From the NCBI RefSeq assembly GCF_027579695.1, contig NC_083582.1, positions 6,540,878 to 6,604,877 on the forward strand: a stretch of 64,000 bases of DNA, given 5' to 3'. The stretch's first letter is position 1; each line of letters starts with the position of its first letter. Under the pieces are notes generated by a model, which saw only the letters and a program-made list of their open reading frames with translations, was not told the DNA's origin and searched no databases. The translations under genes were made by a program, and so were the position numbers. Below are positions 55,092 to 64,000 of this stretch, piece by piece. Origin of the DNA: Neoarius graeffei. Taxonomy: Eukaryota; Chordata; Actinopteri; Siluriformes; Ariidae.

Positions 55092-55347
55092 TGTCTCTAG
55101 AGGAAATGTCGGTGGAGAGGTGGTGTTTAAAAAGGGTGTGGTTAATCGGAAACCTCGGGTTAACCAAGAACATAACCTGAGACGAGCAGGTTTGAGATGC
55201 AGCGTAAGTTGCCATGGCAGCATACCTCGGTTTGAACATAGCCAACTTTCATAGTATGGGTTAATCGGGAAGTTACGCTGCACGTGATCAAGTTACTCTC
55301 GAAGTTACCCTGGTAAGCCAGAAAACCCGCTTCGTAGTACAGGGCCC

Positions 55348-55628
55348 AGGAGTGGAATGAGCGTTGTTATGGTTACAGTGTGTGTTTAGAGTTAAATCCA
55401 GACCTCAGGCCTTGAAACCATCACCTGTGTCACTGATAGCTGTATACATGGCTTTTAGTGTAAGAAGGTTCCGAGTAGGGAGAAGAACCGGAGGAGAGCA
55501 TGTTAGAACCGGTACTGGAACACAGCCGGATTCACTCTCTGGGAGTCCGAGTGAGGTTTCGCTCACTGAACCATCCGGCAGTTTATCGCAGTGTGATGAT
55601 TAAAATGCGATTAAAGCACAGCGGAGTC
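55348..55628 (-). other. Probable 3' untranslated region of the PDZ gene
   Basis: It lies directly downstream of the PDZ stop codon. No AATAAA signal was found on the minus strand before the Harbinger relic, so the transcript end is not located. Confidence 0.3.
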
Positions 55629-55772
55629 TCAGGAGTGTGTCGGGATCTTCACCACCAGCTCCATGGGGTCGGAATGTTTGTTACTGAAGGACTGGCGGAT
55701 GATTTCCACCGCGTTCTGATGGGTGATACCCTGCAGAGATACGCCGTCTACTGACACCAGCTCAAAGCCGGC
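55629..55772 (-). CDS. pdzd7: PDZ-domain protein, last coding exon (PDZ C-terminal half)
   Basis: The acceptor TTTCTCAG precedes GCC GGC TTT, and the exon encodes [32 protein letters not shown] and [11 protein letters not shown] before the TGA at 55631-55629. This is the second half of a PDZ domain (strand betaC through betaF, with the G-D/E-x-L-x-x-V-x-G-x-x-L and H-x-x-A-V motifs). The exon starts at a codon boundary, matching the phase at the end of the previous exon. Resemblance to the third PDZ of PDZD7, which works in the stereociliary ankle-link complex of hair cells, is from memory. The gene name is therefore tentative, but the PDZ call is firm. Confidence 0.75.
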   Translation of the reverse strand, partial: AGFELVSVDGVSLQGITHQNAVEIIRQSFSNKHSDPMELVVKIPTHS

Positions 55773-55776
55773 CTGA

Positions 55777-55813
55777 GAAAGAGAGAGAGAGCGAGAGAGA
55801 GAGAGCGGGGGGG

Positions 55814-55844
<31 letters not shown>

Positions 55845-56205
55845 CAGGGGGGAGAGACAGTGAGAAAGAGAGCGAGAGCAAGATAGGGGAAGACAACAAG
55901 AGAGGGAGAGAGAGAGAGAGAGAGAGACAGTGTGAGAGAGAGACGGGGAGACAACGAGAGAGACAGACAGCAAGAGAGCGAGAGAGAAAGAGACAGCAAG
56001 AGACAGAGAGAGAGACAGCGAGAGAGACAGTGAGACAGAGCAAGATAGCAAGAGAGAAAGAGAGAGCGAGAGACAGTGAGAGAGAGAGATGTGGAGACAG
56101 AGAGCAAGAGAGAGAGAGCGAGAGACAGAGCGAGACAGACAGACAGACAGAGGAGGGATACAGCAAGAGAGAAAGACGGGGAGAGAGAGAGACAGAGAGA
56201 GAAAA
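55777..56205. repeat. (GA)n array in the PDZ gene intron
   Basis: Purine-rich on the plus strand with GAGAGA, ACAGTGAGAGAG, AGCAAGAGAG and GACAGACAG blocks. It begins 5 bases from the exon's acceptor, so the polypyrimidine tract of that splice site (minus strand) is formed by the repeat itself. Confidence 0.9.
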
Positions 56206-56479
56206 TTAATTTCACATATTTCTTCGAGCTATAACCCAAACCTCTTCCAATAAAAGGAATAAATCACTCTGTGTCATTATGTTCTGGGAAAATAATCACG
56301 GACATGGTGGTGTGATGAAGTGCAGCTCCTGTTCCCGCTCTATAACGGCACATCCTGAAGTGTTTTATTCCTCTCATACTGGACCACAGCAATTACAATT
56401 AACAACTTCGTACTTTTTATCCATTTACAGTTACATTTAATCCCTGGGAAAAGTTCCATCCTGTTCTCACTGATGTTAT

Positions 56480-57225
56480 CAAATTGCTGTGGAATAAGAG
56501 GAACGAGACCGTCAGGGACGGCGTAGCTCACTCCGGCCCCGCCTAGTCCAGAAGGAACGATCTAAAGTGGGCCACATTGCGCAATAAATGTTGCAAGCGA
56601 TATATAGAAGCGATATCCACCCTAGGAATCCCGACCTATTTACCAGAAAGAATCCAAAACGGCGAGGAACTGACTGAGAAGAAGTGATTTTTGTTGAACT
56701 GCTCATTAAGGCTTAATTAGTCCATAACTTCATTATTAATTACAAATCTGGGTAGAAGTTCTATGCACCCTAGGTACCCCTACCTTCATGCCAGAAAGAA
56801 TCAAAATCGGTGAAGAACTGAGGGAGAAGAAGCGATTTTCGTGAAATGTGAACGACGCCGGACGGGCAACACATGATGGCATTAAACTCATCACTTGTCG
56901 GCCAGATGAGATGATAAAGGGCTCCACTTTGTGATTTGCTGTTCTACTCGACGTTGTGATGGTGACTGTAACAGTGACTCCACTTCATCACACCACTCCT
57001 CTCCTGTGTTGATTATTAGCTCATCCGGCCAACAGGTGAGGAGTTTAACGCCATCATGTGTCGTCCACATTTCATGAAAATTGCTTCTTCTCTCTCAATT
57101 CTTCACCGGTTTTGATTCTTTCTGGTATAAAGGTACCTAAGGTGCATATACCTGGTAACTTCTACCCAGATTTGGGCCACAGTGAGCTATGCCATCACAG
57201 TCGGTCTTGTTTTACTATTACAGCA
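56480..57225. repeat. Large inverted repeat inside the PDZ gene intron
   Basis: Inner arms at about 56748-56912 and 57021-57170 match as inverted copies (CCAGAAAGAATCAAAATCGG against its complement CCGGTTTTGATTCTTTCTGG, and ATGATGGCATTAAACTC against GAGTTTAACGCCATCAT). Outer arms at about 56489-56535 and 57178-57225 also match (GTCAGGGACGGCGTAGCTCA). A third, direct partial copy of the inner arm is at 56610-56695. It is probably a decayed fold-back element. Confidence 0.7.
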
Positions 57226-57318
57226 TGACAAAGTGTGGTTTATTCCTTAAAACCTGACCTGCCATCTTTTTTTTTTTTTTTAATAAGCCATAATTAAGAG
57301 TCCTAAATTGATTTTTAC

Positions 57319-57419
57319 CTTCAGCATGTTGTTAGTAGACGCAGCTCCTCCTGGAAATATCTTCTCGATTTTGACCACAGGCTGCACCCTGGAGTCCACT
57401 CCACCCGAGATACTGATCC
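57319..57419 (-). CDS. pdzd7: PDZ-domain protein, internal exon (PDZ N-terminal half)
   Basis: The acceptor AATGAACAG precedes GGATCAG, and the donor is CTGAAG|GTAAAA. The exon is 101 bases: two bases complete a glycine codon begun in the upstream exon, then 33 codons give [20 protein letters not shown] and [13 protein letters not shown]. With the upstream S-L-G this makes the S-L-G-I-S-I carboxylate-binding loop of a PDZ domain. Both exon joins keep frame, which strongly supports a functional spliced gene. Confidence 0.8.
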
Positions 57420-57595
57420 CTGTTCATTTCAGAGAGCAGGTTATTACACAGACAGTCCGAACTCGAACACAGGAAAGCACTTACACCGCACGGTGTGTTA
57501 ACAGGCTTTACACCACCGTACTGTTGAACTCTGGAGTCTCATTGGCCAGAAAGTGTTGACTGATTTTCAGCCTCTTGTTCTAATACAACCCCAAT

Positions 57596-58379
57596 TCCAA
57601 AAGAGTTGGGACGCTGTGAAAAATAAAAACAGAATATGACGATTTGCAAATCTTGGAAACCCTATATTTCATTGCAAATAGTACAAAGGCAACATATCAA
57701 ATATTGAACCTGTGAAATTTATTTATTTATTTATGAAAAATAGATGCTCATTTTGAATTTGATGTCAGCAACACGTTTCAGAGCAGCATGTTGCCATCCA
57801 GACGAAATCTTTTTCACGGAAGGCCTTCCTTTTTTCAGCAAGACAACACCAAACCGCTTTCTGCACATATTAAACCTGCATGGCTCTACTGTATAGTAAA
57901 AGAGTCCAGGTGCTAAACTGGCCTGCTGCAGTCCAGACCTGTCTCCCATTGAAACCATTTGGTGCGTTATGAAGCACAAAATACGACAAAGATGTGAGAC
58001 CCCGAACTGTTGAGCGACTGAAATTGCTGAAATTTCCTGAAATATCAGGAAAGAACGGGACAACATTTCTCTTTCAAAACTACAGCGATTGGTCTCCTCA
58101 GTTCCCAAATGTTTACGGAGCGTTATTAAAAGTAGAGGTGATGCAACACAGTGGTAAACACGCCCCTGTCCCAACTTTTCTGAAACGTGTTACTGAGATC
58201 AAATTCAAAATGAGCATCTATTTTTCAAAAAACAATAACATTTCTCAGTTTGAACATTTGATATGTTGTTGTTGTACTATTTTCAATGAGATATCAGGTT
58301 TCCATGATTTGCAAATTGTCGCATTCTGTTTTTATTTACAGTCTACACAGCGTCCCGACTTTTTTGGAATTGGGGGTTG
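57596..58379 (+). mobile_element. Tc1-like element, internally deleted, fourth family
   Basis: The ends are CAACCCCAATTCCAAAAGAG and (right complement) CAACCCCCAATTCCAAAAAAG. TA precedes the left end and TT follows the right. Inverted similarity extends through AATAAAAACAGAAT and ATTTGCAAAT. About 780 bases remain; a coding relic contains FQQDNTKPLSAHIKPAWL and later SQMFTERY-like text in broken frames, i.e. the C-terminal third of a transposase. Confidence 0.8.
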
Positions 58380-59596
58380 TTTGTTACCATTTCTATAGCA
58401 ACAGCTCATTTACAGGGACTTGTACGGCAGATGCTCTTGATAATTTAGTTTAAAAAAAAAAGTATAATCGTTGATATGGTAAAATTTGCTTTAACATTTC
58501 TGCAGTGTCAGAGATAACTTTTCAGACATCTTCTGGACAGAGGAGTTTACACTTTGTGGTTTCTCTGTATCAGGACAAGCTGCGTTTTTGGTTGCATTAA
58601 CTTTAAGACAGAGGAAAAAGACAGGATGGTGAGGGAACGACTGTTTATTGCTGCTATAACAATAACAAACCAAGAACAGAAACTAATTCATTTTATGGAT
58701 GCTCCCCAACATTAAATGTAACAAGAAATGGATAAATTGCTCTAGGGTCAATCCATGTGAAATCACCAGAGGCCTCGCCACTGACCGTCTCAGATTTGCT
58801 TCATACTTTCTGGAAATATTGTCAGTGTGCCCAGTAAATAGTGTACAAAATTTTAGGCTTGTACCTTCATTAGTTTCTGAGATATAGGGGCTTAAAAAGG
58901 GGCGTGGCCCCAATTTCACTGTTAAAAAGCGTGCTACAGAAAACGGACCTAACTTCCAGAAGTCGTTACTTTTAAACTATTCATGCAAGATACGTGAAAT
59001 TTTCAAGGATTGTTCTTAAACGCCAACCGCCTTTAACTACTAAAATAGAAAGTTCACAGTTCAATATTTGCCAAGTTATGGCTTGCTGAAAATCATAAAA
59101 AATGTGCTTTGGAGCAACTTTGACGCCCCGTATCTCCACATTAAAGCACACCAGATCTTTCAAATTTTCTTATTTATTACTCATGTTATAGTACTCTTTA
59201 GGCAACTAGGTATGTGTTCAAAAGAAATCAAACTTTCTGATTTATTAGGCTTTAAAAATAAAAAAAAACATTTTGCACCTATAATTCAAATGCATACTGC
59301 AAATGTATGACAAGGTCTACTATAAAAACAACTATACCAACAGAAAGAGCTTATATTGATTAGCAAAGGCACAAAATATGAAGTTGGTACCCTAAACCAA
59401 ACTATAAATATGAAGGTATCAAGTACGACATGTCTTATGATAGACGGAAATGCTGTTTTAAGGCATATAATCTACTAGCAGACAAACTAGCAAAACATCA
59501 TTTCATTGCCAAACACCAGCGTGGATATTTGAAGAATTTGAAGGAGAATCTGTCAGCGGATGAATGTATTATGCTTTTGGATTTTGCCAAAAACTA

Positions 59597-61194
59597 CAAC
59601 CCCGATTTCAAAAAAGTTGGGACAAATTGTAAATAAAAACGGAATGCAATAAATTACAAATCTCAAAAACTGATATTGTATTCATAGTAGAACATAGACA
59701 ACATATCAAATGTCGAAAGTGAGACATTTTGAAATTTCATGCCAAATATTGGCTCATTTGAAATTTCATGACAGCAACACGTCTCAAAAAAGTTGGGACA
59801 GGGGCAGTAAGAGGCTGGAAAAGTTAAAGGTACAAAAAAGGAACAGCTGGAGGACCAAATTGCAACTCATTAGGTCAATTGGCAATAGGTCATTAACATG
59901 ACTGGGTATAAAAAGAGCATCTTGGAGTGGCAGCGGCTCTCAGAAGTAAAGATGGGAAGAGGATCACCAATCCCCCTAATTCTGCGCCGACAAATAGTGG
60001 AGCAATATCAGAAAGGAGTTCGACAGTGTAAAATTGCAGAGAGTTTGAACATATCATCATCTACAGTGCATAATATCATCAAAAGATTCAGAGAATCTGG
60101 AAGAATCTCTGTGCGTAAGGGTCAAGGCCGGAAAACCATACTGGGTGCCCGTGATCTTCGGGCCCTTAGATAGCACTGCATCACATACAGGCATGCTTCT
60201 GTATTGGAAATCACAAAATGGGCTCAGGAATATTTCCAGAGAACATCATCTGTGAACACAATTCACCGTGCCATCCGCCGTTGCCAGCTGAAACTCTATA
60301 GTTCAAAGAAGAAGCCGTATCTAAACATGATCCAGAAGCGCAGACGTCTTCTCTGGGCCAAGGCTCATTTAAAATGGACTGTGGCAAAGTGGAAAACTGT
60401 TCTGTGGTCAGACGAATCAAAATTTGAAGTTCTTTATGGAAATCAGGGACGCCGTGTCATTCGGACTAAAGAGGAGAAGGACGACCCGAGTTGTTATCAG
60501 CGCTCAGTTCAGAAGCCTGCATCTCAGATGGTATGGGGTTGCATTAGTGCGTGTGGCATGGGCAGCTTACACATCTGGAAAGACACCATCAATGCTGAAA
60601 GGTATATCCAGGTTCTAGAGCAACATATGCTCCCATCCAGACGACGTCTCTTTCAGGGAAGACCTTGCATTTTCCAACATGACAATGCCAAACCACATAC
60701 TGCATCAATTACAGCATCATGGCTGCGTAGAAGAAGGGTCCGGGTACTGAACTGGCCAGCCTGCAGTCCAGATCTTTCACCCATAGAAAACATTTGGCGC
60801 ATCATAAAACGGAAGATACGACAAAAAAGACCTAAGACAGTTGAGCAACTAGAATCCTACATTAGACAAGAATGGGTTAACATTCCTATCCCTAAACTTG
60901 AGCAACTTGTCTCCTCAGTCCCCAGACGTTTACAGACTGTTGTAAAGAGAAAAGGGGATGTCTCACAGTAGGAAACATGGCCTTGTCCCAACTTTTTTGA
61001 GATGTGTTGTTGTCATGAAATTTAAAATCACCTAATTTTTCTCTTTAAATGATACATTTTCTCAATTTAAACATTTGCTTTGTCATCTATGTTCTATTCT
61101 GAATAAAATATGGAATTTTGAAACTTCCACATCATTGCATTCCGTTTTTATTCACAATTTGTACTTTGTCCCAACTTTTTTGGAATCGAGGTTG
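59597..61194 (+). mobile_element. Tc1-like transposon, copy C
   Basis: The ends are CAACCCCGATTTCAAAAAAG and (right complement) CAACCTCGATTCCAAAAAAG, with TA on both sides (59595-59596, 61195-61196). It is 1598 bases and in opposite orientation to copies A and B. It is inserted in the coding region of the long-TIR element, at the codon after LDFAKN. Confidence 0.95.
59898..60971 (+). pseudogene. Tc1-like transposase with nonsense mutations
   Basis: It matches copy A residue for residue for most of its length. Where copy A has R-R-H-C-I-T, this copy has a TAG (60171-60173) after RALR, ending the frame at codon 91 inside the DNA-binding region. The remaining frame still holds [16 protein letters not shown] and [12 protein letters not shown] second TAG replaces the tryptophan in SQWET and trims the C-terminal 18 residues. 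No frameshift is seen. A short protein from the internal methionine at 60204 would lack the DNA-binding domain. Confidence 0.9.
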
Positions 61195-63188
61195 TATTCA
61201 TTCTGTGTACAGGATTCTGCCCAGGGATACCACTGGGACAACAGCCAACGCACTCTTCATCCATTTGCAGTGTACATTAGGGCAAAGAATGAAGATGGTA
61301 CAAAAGTAACGAAATGCATCTCTATCTGCATAATAAGTGACTCCCTTAAGCACGATACAGTGGCCGTGCATGCATTCTTAAAAAAGTTTTTACCATATGT
61401 ATGCCATTTACATCCCCAGCTGAAAAAGGTCATTTACTTCAGTGACGGATCAGCAGCCCAATACAAAAACTATAAAAATTTCACAAATCTAATAAAAGCA
61501 TGCAGACGATTTTGGACTTTTGGCAGAATGGCATTTCTTTGCCACTTCTCATGGTAAATCAGCCTGTGATGGTATTGGAGGCACTGTAAAGCAGTCAGCA
61601 GCTCGAGTTAGCTTACAGGCAGTCACGAGTGATCACATACTAACCCCGTCTGATCTGTTTTTCGTGGGCAGAAAAACGTATCAAGAACATCCATTTCATC
61701 TGGGTTGGTACAGGGGAAGTTATGGAGAGTGGAAAAGCATTGGAGACAAGATTTTCAAAGTCAGCTACTATTCCTGGAACAGGAGACAACCACTCATTCG
61801 TTCCAATCATGTCCAACCAGCTGCTGGTCAGCAGGATGTCAGATGGTCCTAGCTTCATTGTGGATATGAGTGGGAATCGGCCACAAGTAACGCATAAAAC
61901 CCCTGTTAAATCAGCAGTCTCTCTGGCAGATACAATTCCTGGTGAATATGTTGTATGTTTATATGACAGACAGTGGTGGATAGGCAACATTCGTGCATTA
62001 TCAGAGGAGGAACAAGATGTACAAGTAACATTTATGCATCCTCATGGTCCCTCTCAGACTTACAGCTGGCCCAGGAGAGAGGATAACTGTTGGGGCCCTC
62101 CGGTGCATGTCATGAAAATCATTGATGCCCCACTTACATCAACTGTCAGGCAGTATAAACTTCCATCTGATGTGGAAAAGCAAATCAAAACACTGTTTAA
62201 GCTCTTCAAATAAAGTATTTTTAAGCTTGTTATTTTTCCTACACTGTAGGTTTGTAATTGTATTGTAATATGCCTTAAAACAGCATTTCCGTCTATCGTA
62301 AAACATGCCGTACTTGATACCTTAATATTTATAGTTTGGTTTAGGGTACCAACTTCATATTTTGTGCCTTTGCTAATGAAAACAAGCTTTTTCCGGTGGT
62401 ATAATTGTTTTTATAGTAGACCTTGTCATACATTTGCAATATGCATTTGAATTATAGGTGCAAAATGTTTATTTTTATTTTTAAAGCCTAATAAATCAGA
62501 AAGTTTGATTTCTTTTAAACACATACCTAGTTGCCTAAAGAGTACTATAACATGAGTAATAAATAAGAAAATTTGAATGATCTGGTGTGCTTTAATGTGG
62601 AGATACGGGGCGTCAAATTTGCTCCAAAGCACATTTTTTTATGATTTTCAGCAAGCCATAACTTGGCAAATATTGAACTGTGAACTTTCTATTTTAGTAT
62701 ATAAAGGCGTCTGGCATTGAAGAACAATCCTTGAAAATTTCACGTATCTTGCATGAATAGTTTAAAAGTAACGACTTCTGGAAGTTAGGTCCGTTTTCTG
62801 TAGCACGCGTTTTAACAGTGAAATTGGGGCCACGCCCCTTTTTTAAGCCCCTATATCTCAGAAACTAATGAAGGTACAAGCCTAAAATTTTGTACACTAT
62901 TTACTGGGCACACTGACAATAGTTCCAGAAAGTATTAAGCACATCTGAGATGGTCAGTGGCGAACATTTTTCCAAATCTGGTGATTTGGGGCGGAATTAC
63001 CCTCGAGAGATTTGGTGAATTAGTGTGGTATAAGAAGAATAAAACACTTCAGGATGGACTGTTACTGGTGAATAACCCTATTCCTGCTTCATCACACCAT
63101 TCCATCTATCGCTCACTATTTTACTATAGCAGCATGACACACTGGTTTATTCCTGATGCACTACTAGAACAAACAGCAGATTTCTCAC

Positions 63189-63767
63189 CGAGTGAGTGCT
63201 TGGTTTTGCTGATGCAGACGGTTTTGAGTTCATACTCCGGATCGTTAGGATGTTCTTGCGCCTGGTTTTCCGTGTTGTGTCCAACAGAGGGCGCTGCAGA
63301 GCTCGGTGATCTCCTGAGTGGACCGAAGACCTGAGACAGTGGTGGTCTCCTGTGACGAGGAGTGTCCACTACGGTGAAGAAGTCGTCCCGTGCTGCCTTG
63401 TCTTTTTTACTCGCTTTGCTTTCCGACCGTCCGTTTCGGAAAGGAGACCTCCCCCTTCTCGAGGTGGCGTTTTCCGAATGCGGTTCGAGATGTGAGATGT
63501 CGTCTGTGTTGGGAGGAGAGGGTGAATTTTGCGTCAGGAGCCAGTTGGGCATTGTGGGAGATGATCTGGTTGGTTTGAGGGATTCTGGGTGAGAAAATGA
63601 GTCTACAGGAATGTCCAGGAGAGGAGTGAAGGAGACTCGGCTGGGATCCTCGGCTGGTTTCAGATCGCTTTGCGTCTGAGATGTGCGAAGACACTTTAAT
63701 TGTTCCAGCAGTCGGTTCTGTCTGTCGACGTCCTCGGTTGCGTGGAGCTCGAATCCACCATGCTGGT
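63189..63767 (-). CDS. pdzd7: PDZ-domain protein, large internal exon (linker plus start of PDZ)
   Basis: The acceptor GTGTGTTTCAG precedes ACCAGCATGG, and the donor is CACTCACTCG|GTGAGA. The 579-base exon reads QHGGFELHATEDVDRQNRLL, EQLKCLRTSQ, then a Pro/Ser/Arg-rich low-complexity linker (SPSPPNTDDISHLEPHSEN, RRPPLSQVFGPLRRSPSS). It ends YELKTVCISKTKHSL plus the first base of a glycine codon, leading into the PDZ domain in the next exon. A long Pro-rich linker before a C-terminal PDZ suits PDZD7 or whirlin-type scaffolds. Phases on both sides agree with the neighbouring exons. Confidence 0.75.
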
Positions 63768-63846
63768 CTGAAACACACACATACCCTGGAGTCTAATAGA
63801 TCACAAATATATTTACATATAATACTGATTTCATCCTCCGTCTCAC

Positions 63847-63918
63847 CTGGTACAGGTGTGATAAGGTGGCGCTTGGGGGCGTGGCCTGCCTTGGGACAGC
63901 GCAGAGGGGACGACTGCC
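63847..63918 (-). CDS. pdzd7: PDZ-domain protein, small upstream exon
   Basis: 72 bases with acceptor CTTGTTACAG and donor TACCAG|GTGAGAC. In the frame set by the next exon it reads QSSPLRCPKAGHAPKRHLIT then PVP, and its last base completes the aspartate codon of DQHGG. The protein segment is basic and linker-like, with no domain. The open frame, both splice sites and the phase match support it. Further exons lie beyond the right edge of the window. Confidence 0.6.
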
Positions 63919-64000
63919 CTGTAACAAGTAATGCTCATCGAGATCACGCAAAAGTATCACGTAGCTAATAGCTAGAACGCTAATTCGCGCCATACAATCA

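Larger units (their letters stand above)
53498..55347. mobile_element. PIF/Harbinger relic with convergent coding ends
   Basis: Inverted ends GGGCCCTGTACTACGAA. Near the left end a Myb/SANT-like reading frame points right, and near the right end a Harbinger-nuclease-like start points left. This is the two-gene layout of PIF/Harbinger. The middle kilobase is AT-rich and non-coding. The 3-base duplication was not resolved. Confidence 0.7.
59430..62213 (+). pseudogene. Transposase-like gene of the long-TIR element, interrupted
   Basis: The 5' part (59430-59596) reads RKCCFKAYNLLADKLAKHHF and ends ECIMLLDFAKNY, where Tc1 copy C is inserted at a TA. After it (61197 on) the text resumes SFCVQDSAQGYHWDNSQRTL, then VKKVIYFSDGSAAQYKN-like text (LKKVIYFSDGSAAQYKNYKN). 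A shift near 61510 gives AEWHFFATSHGKSACDGIGG, and another near 61745 gives GEYVVCLYDRQWWIGNIRAL and NCWGPPVHVMKI to a stop at 62213. The aspartates of LDFA, FSDG and CDGIGG are candidate catalytic positions of an RNase-H-like fold. Two frameshifts and the insertion make it inactive. Confidence 0.75.
58744..63003 (+). mobile_element. Transposon with ~730-base terminal inverted repeats, split by Tc1 copy C
   Basis: Left arm 58744-59468 and right arm 62268-63003 are inverted copies along their whole length. Landmarks on both are AAATCACCAGA, CGCCACTGACC, TGTACACTATTTACTGGG-type text (written reversed on the left), GGGGCGTGGCCCCAATTTCA, CTTCCAGAAGTCGTTACTTT, GCCATAACTTGGCAAATATT and TTCCGTCTATC. 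Between them lies a transposase-like gene on the plus strand. Without Tc1 copy C the element is about 2.66 kb. A target duplication was not resolved. Long TIRs plus this protein type might fit Sola or a related DDE superfamily, but I cannot assign it with confidence. It fills most of the 5.8-kb intron of the PDZ gene. Confidence 0.85.

Noticed and set aside
63124..63188. Continuation of the large PDZ exon frame to a stop at 63124
   Set aside because: The GTGAGA donor at 63188 gives an in-phase join to the PDZ exon at 57419, so the reading past it is intronic.

Overview
This window looks like vertebrate, almost certainly teleost, nuclear DNA. It has fish-type Tc1/mariner, hAT, PIF/Harbinger and Kolobok-like transposons, tRNA-derived SINEs, LINE fragments and very long microsatellite or polypurine arrays, together with a spliced gene with GT-AG introns. 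The Tc1 families seen here are common in otophysan fish such as catfishes, but the sequence alone does not fix the species. No operon, CRISPR array or other prokaryotic feature is present.

Host coding sequence is sparse. The best-supported gene lies on the minus strand at the right end. Four exons (63918-63847, 63767-63189, 57419-57319, 55772-55629) join in phase, encode the C-terminal part of a protein ending in a PDZ domain split over three exons, and stop at 55629. The linker and PDZ resemble the third PDZ of PDZD7, a stereocilia scaffold protein; the gene continues beyond base 64000. A second candidate is a minus-strand exon with a complete THAP zinc finger (12138-11752), a consensus splice donor and an upstream CRE-like site. 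It may be a host THAP gene or a transposon-derived exon. A CCAAT/GC-box segment at 43020-43440 could be a minus-strand promoter without a recognised coding partner.

Layout: 1-2.9 kb is a dispersed repeat and a (GA)-rich array. 2.9-4.7 kb holds a SINE and a Kolobok-like element with THAP remnants and an internal palindromic insertion. 5-8.1 kb has a dead Tc1 and a three-level nest (inverted-repeat element, then hAT, then Harbinger MITE). 8.3-12.2 kb contains a LINE tail, minisatellites and the THAP exon. 12.7-13.8 kb is a Harbinger-like element with a hAT MITE inside. 15.9-19.6 kb is a hAT element holding several further elements. 19.6-24.4 kb carries SINEs, a Harbinger MITE, a second GA array and a broken LINE ORF1. 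25.5-27.0 kb is a hAT with a perfect 8-bp target duplication. 28.2-29.8 kb is a Tc1 with an uninterrupted transposase. 31.3-32.8 kb is an AT-rich array. 33.0-34.6 kb is another Tc1 with one frameshift. 36.6-40.8 kb is a deeply nested composite. 41.3-45.0 kb is a 32-bp minisatellite and a polypurine tract. 45.2-47.8 kb is a hAT holding a Harbinger MITE and a SINE. 48.5-49.6 kb is a MITE with an inverted copy of itself inside. 51.3-52.7 kb is a decayed Tc1. 53.5-55.3 kb is a Harbinger relic. 55.6-64 kb is the PDZ gene, whose largest intron is mostly filled by a transposon with about 730-bp terminal inverted repeats that is itself split by a Tc1.

The strongest candidate for something little described is that long-TIR element at 58744-63003. 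The composite at 36745-40782, which carries similar KIAA1958/Crypton-like coding pieces at both inverted ends, is next. All family assignments come from motif recognition by eye; no searches were run.
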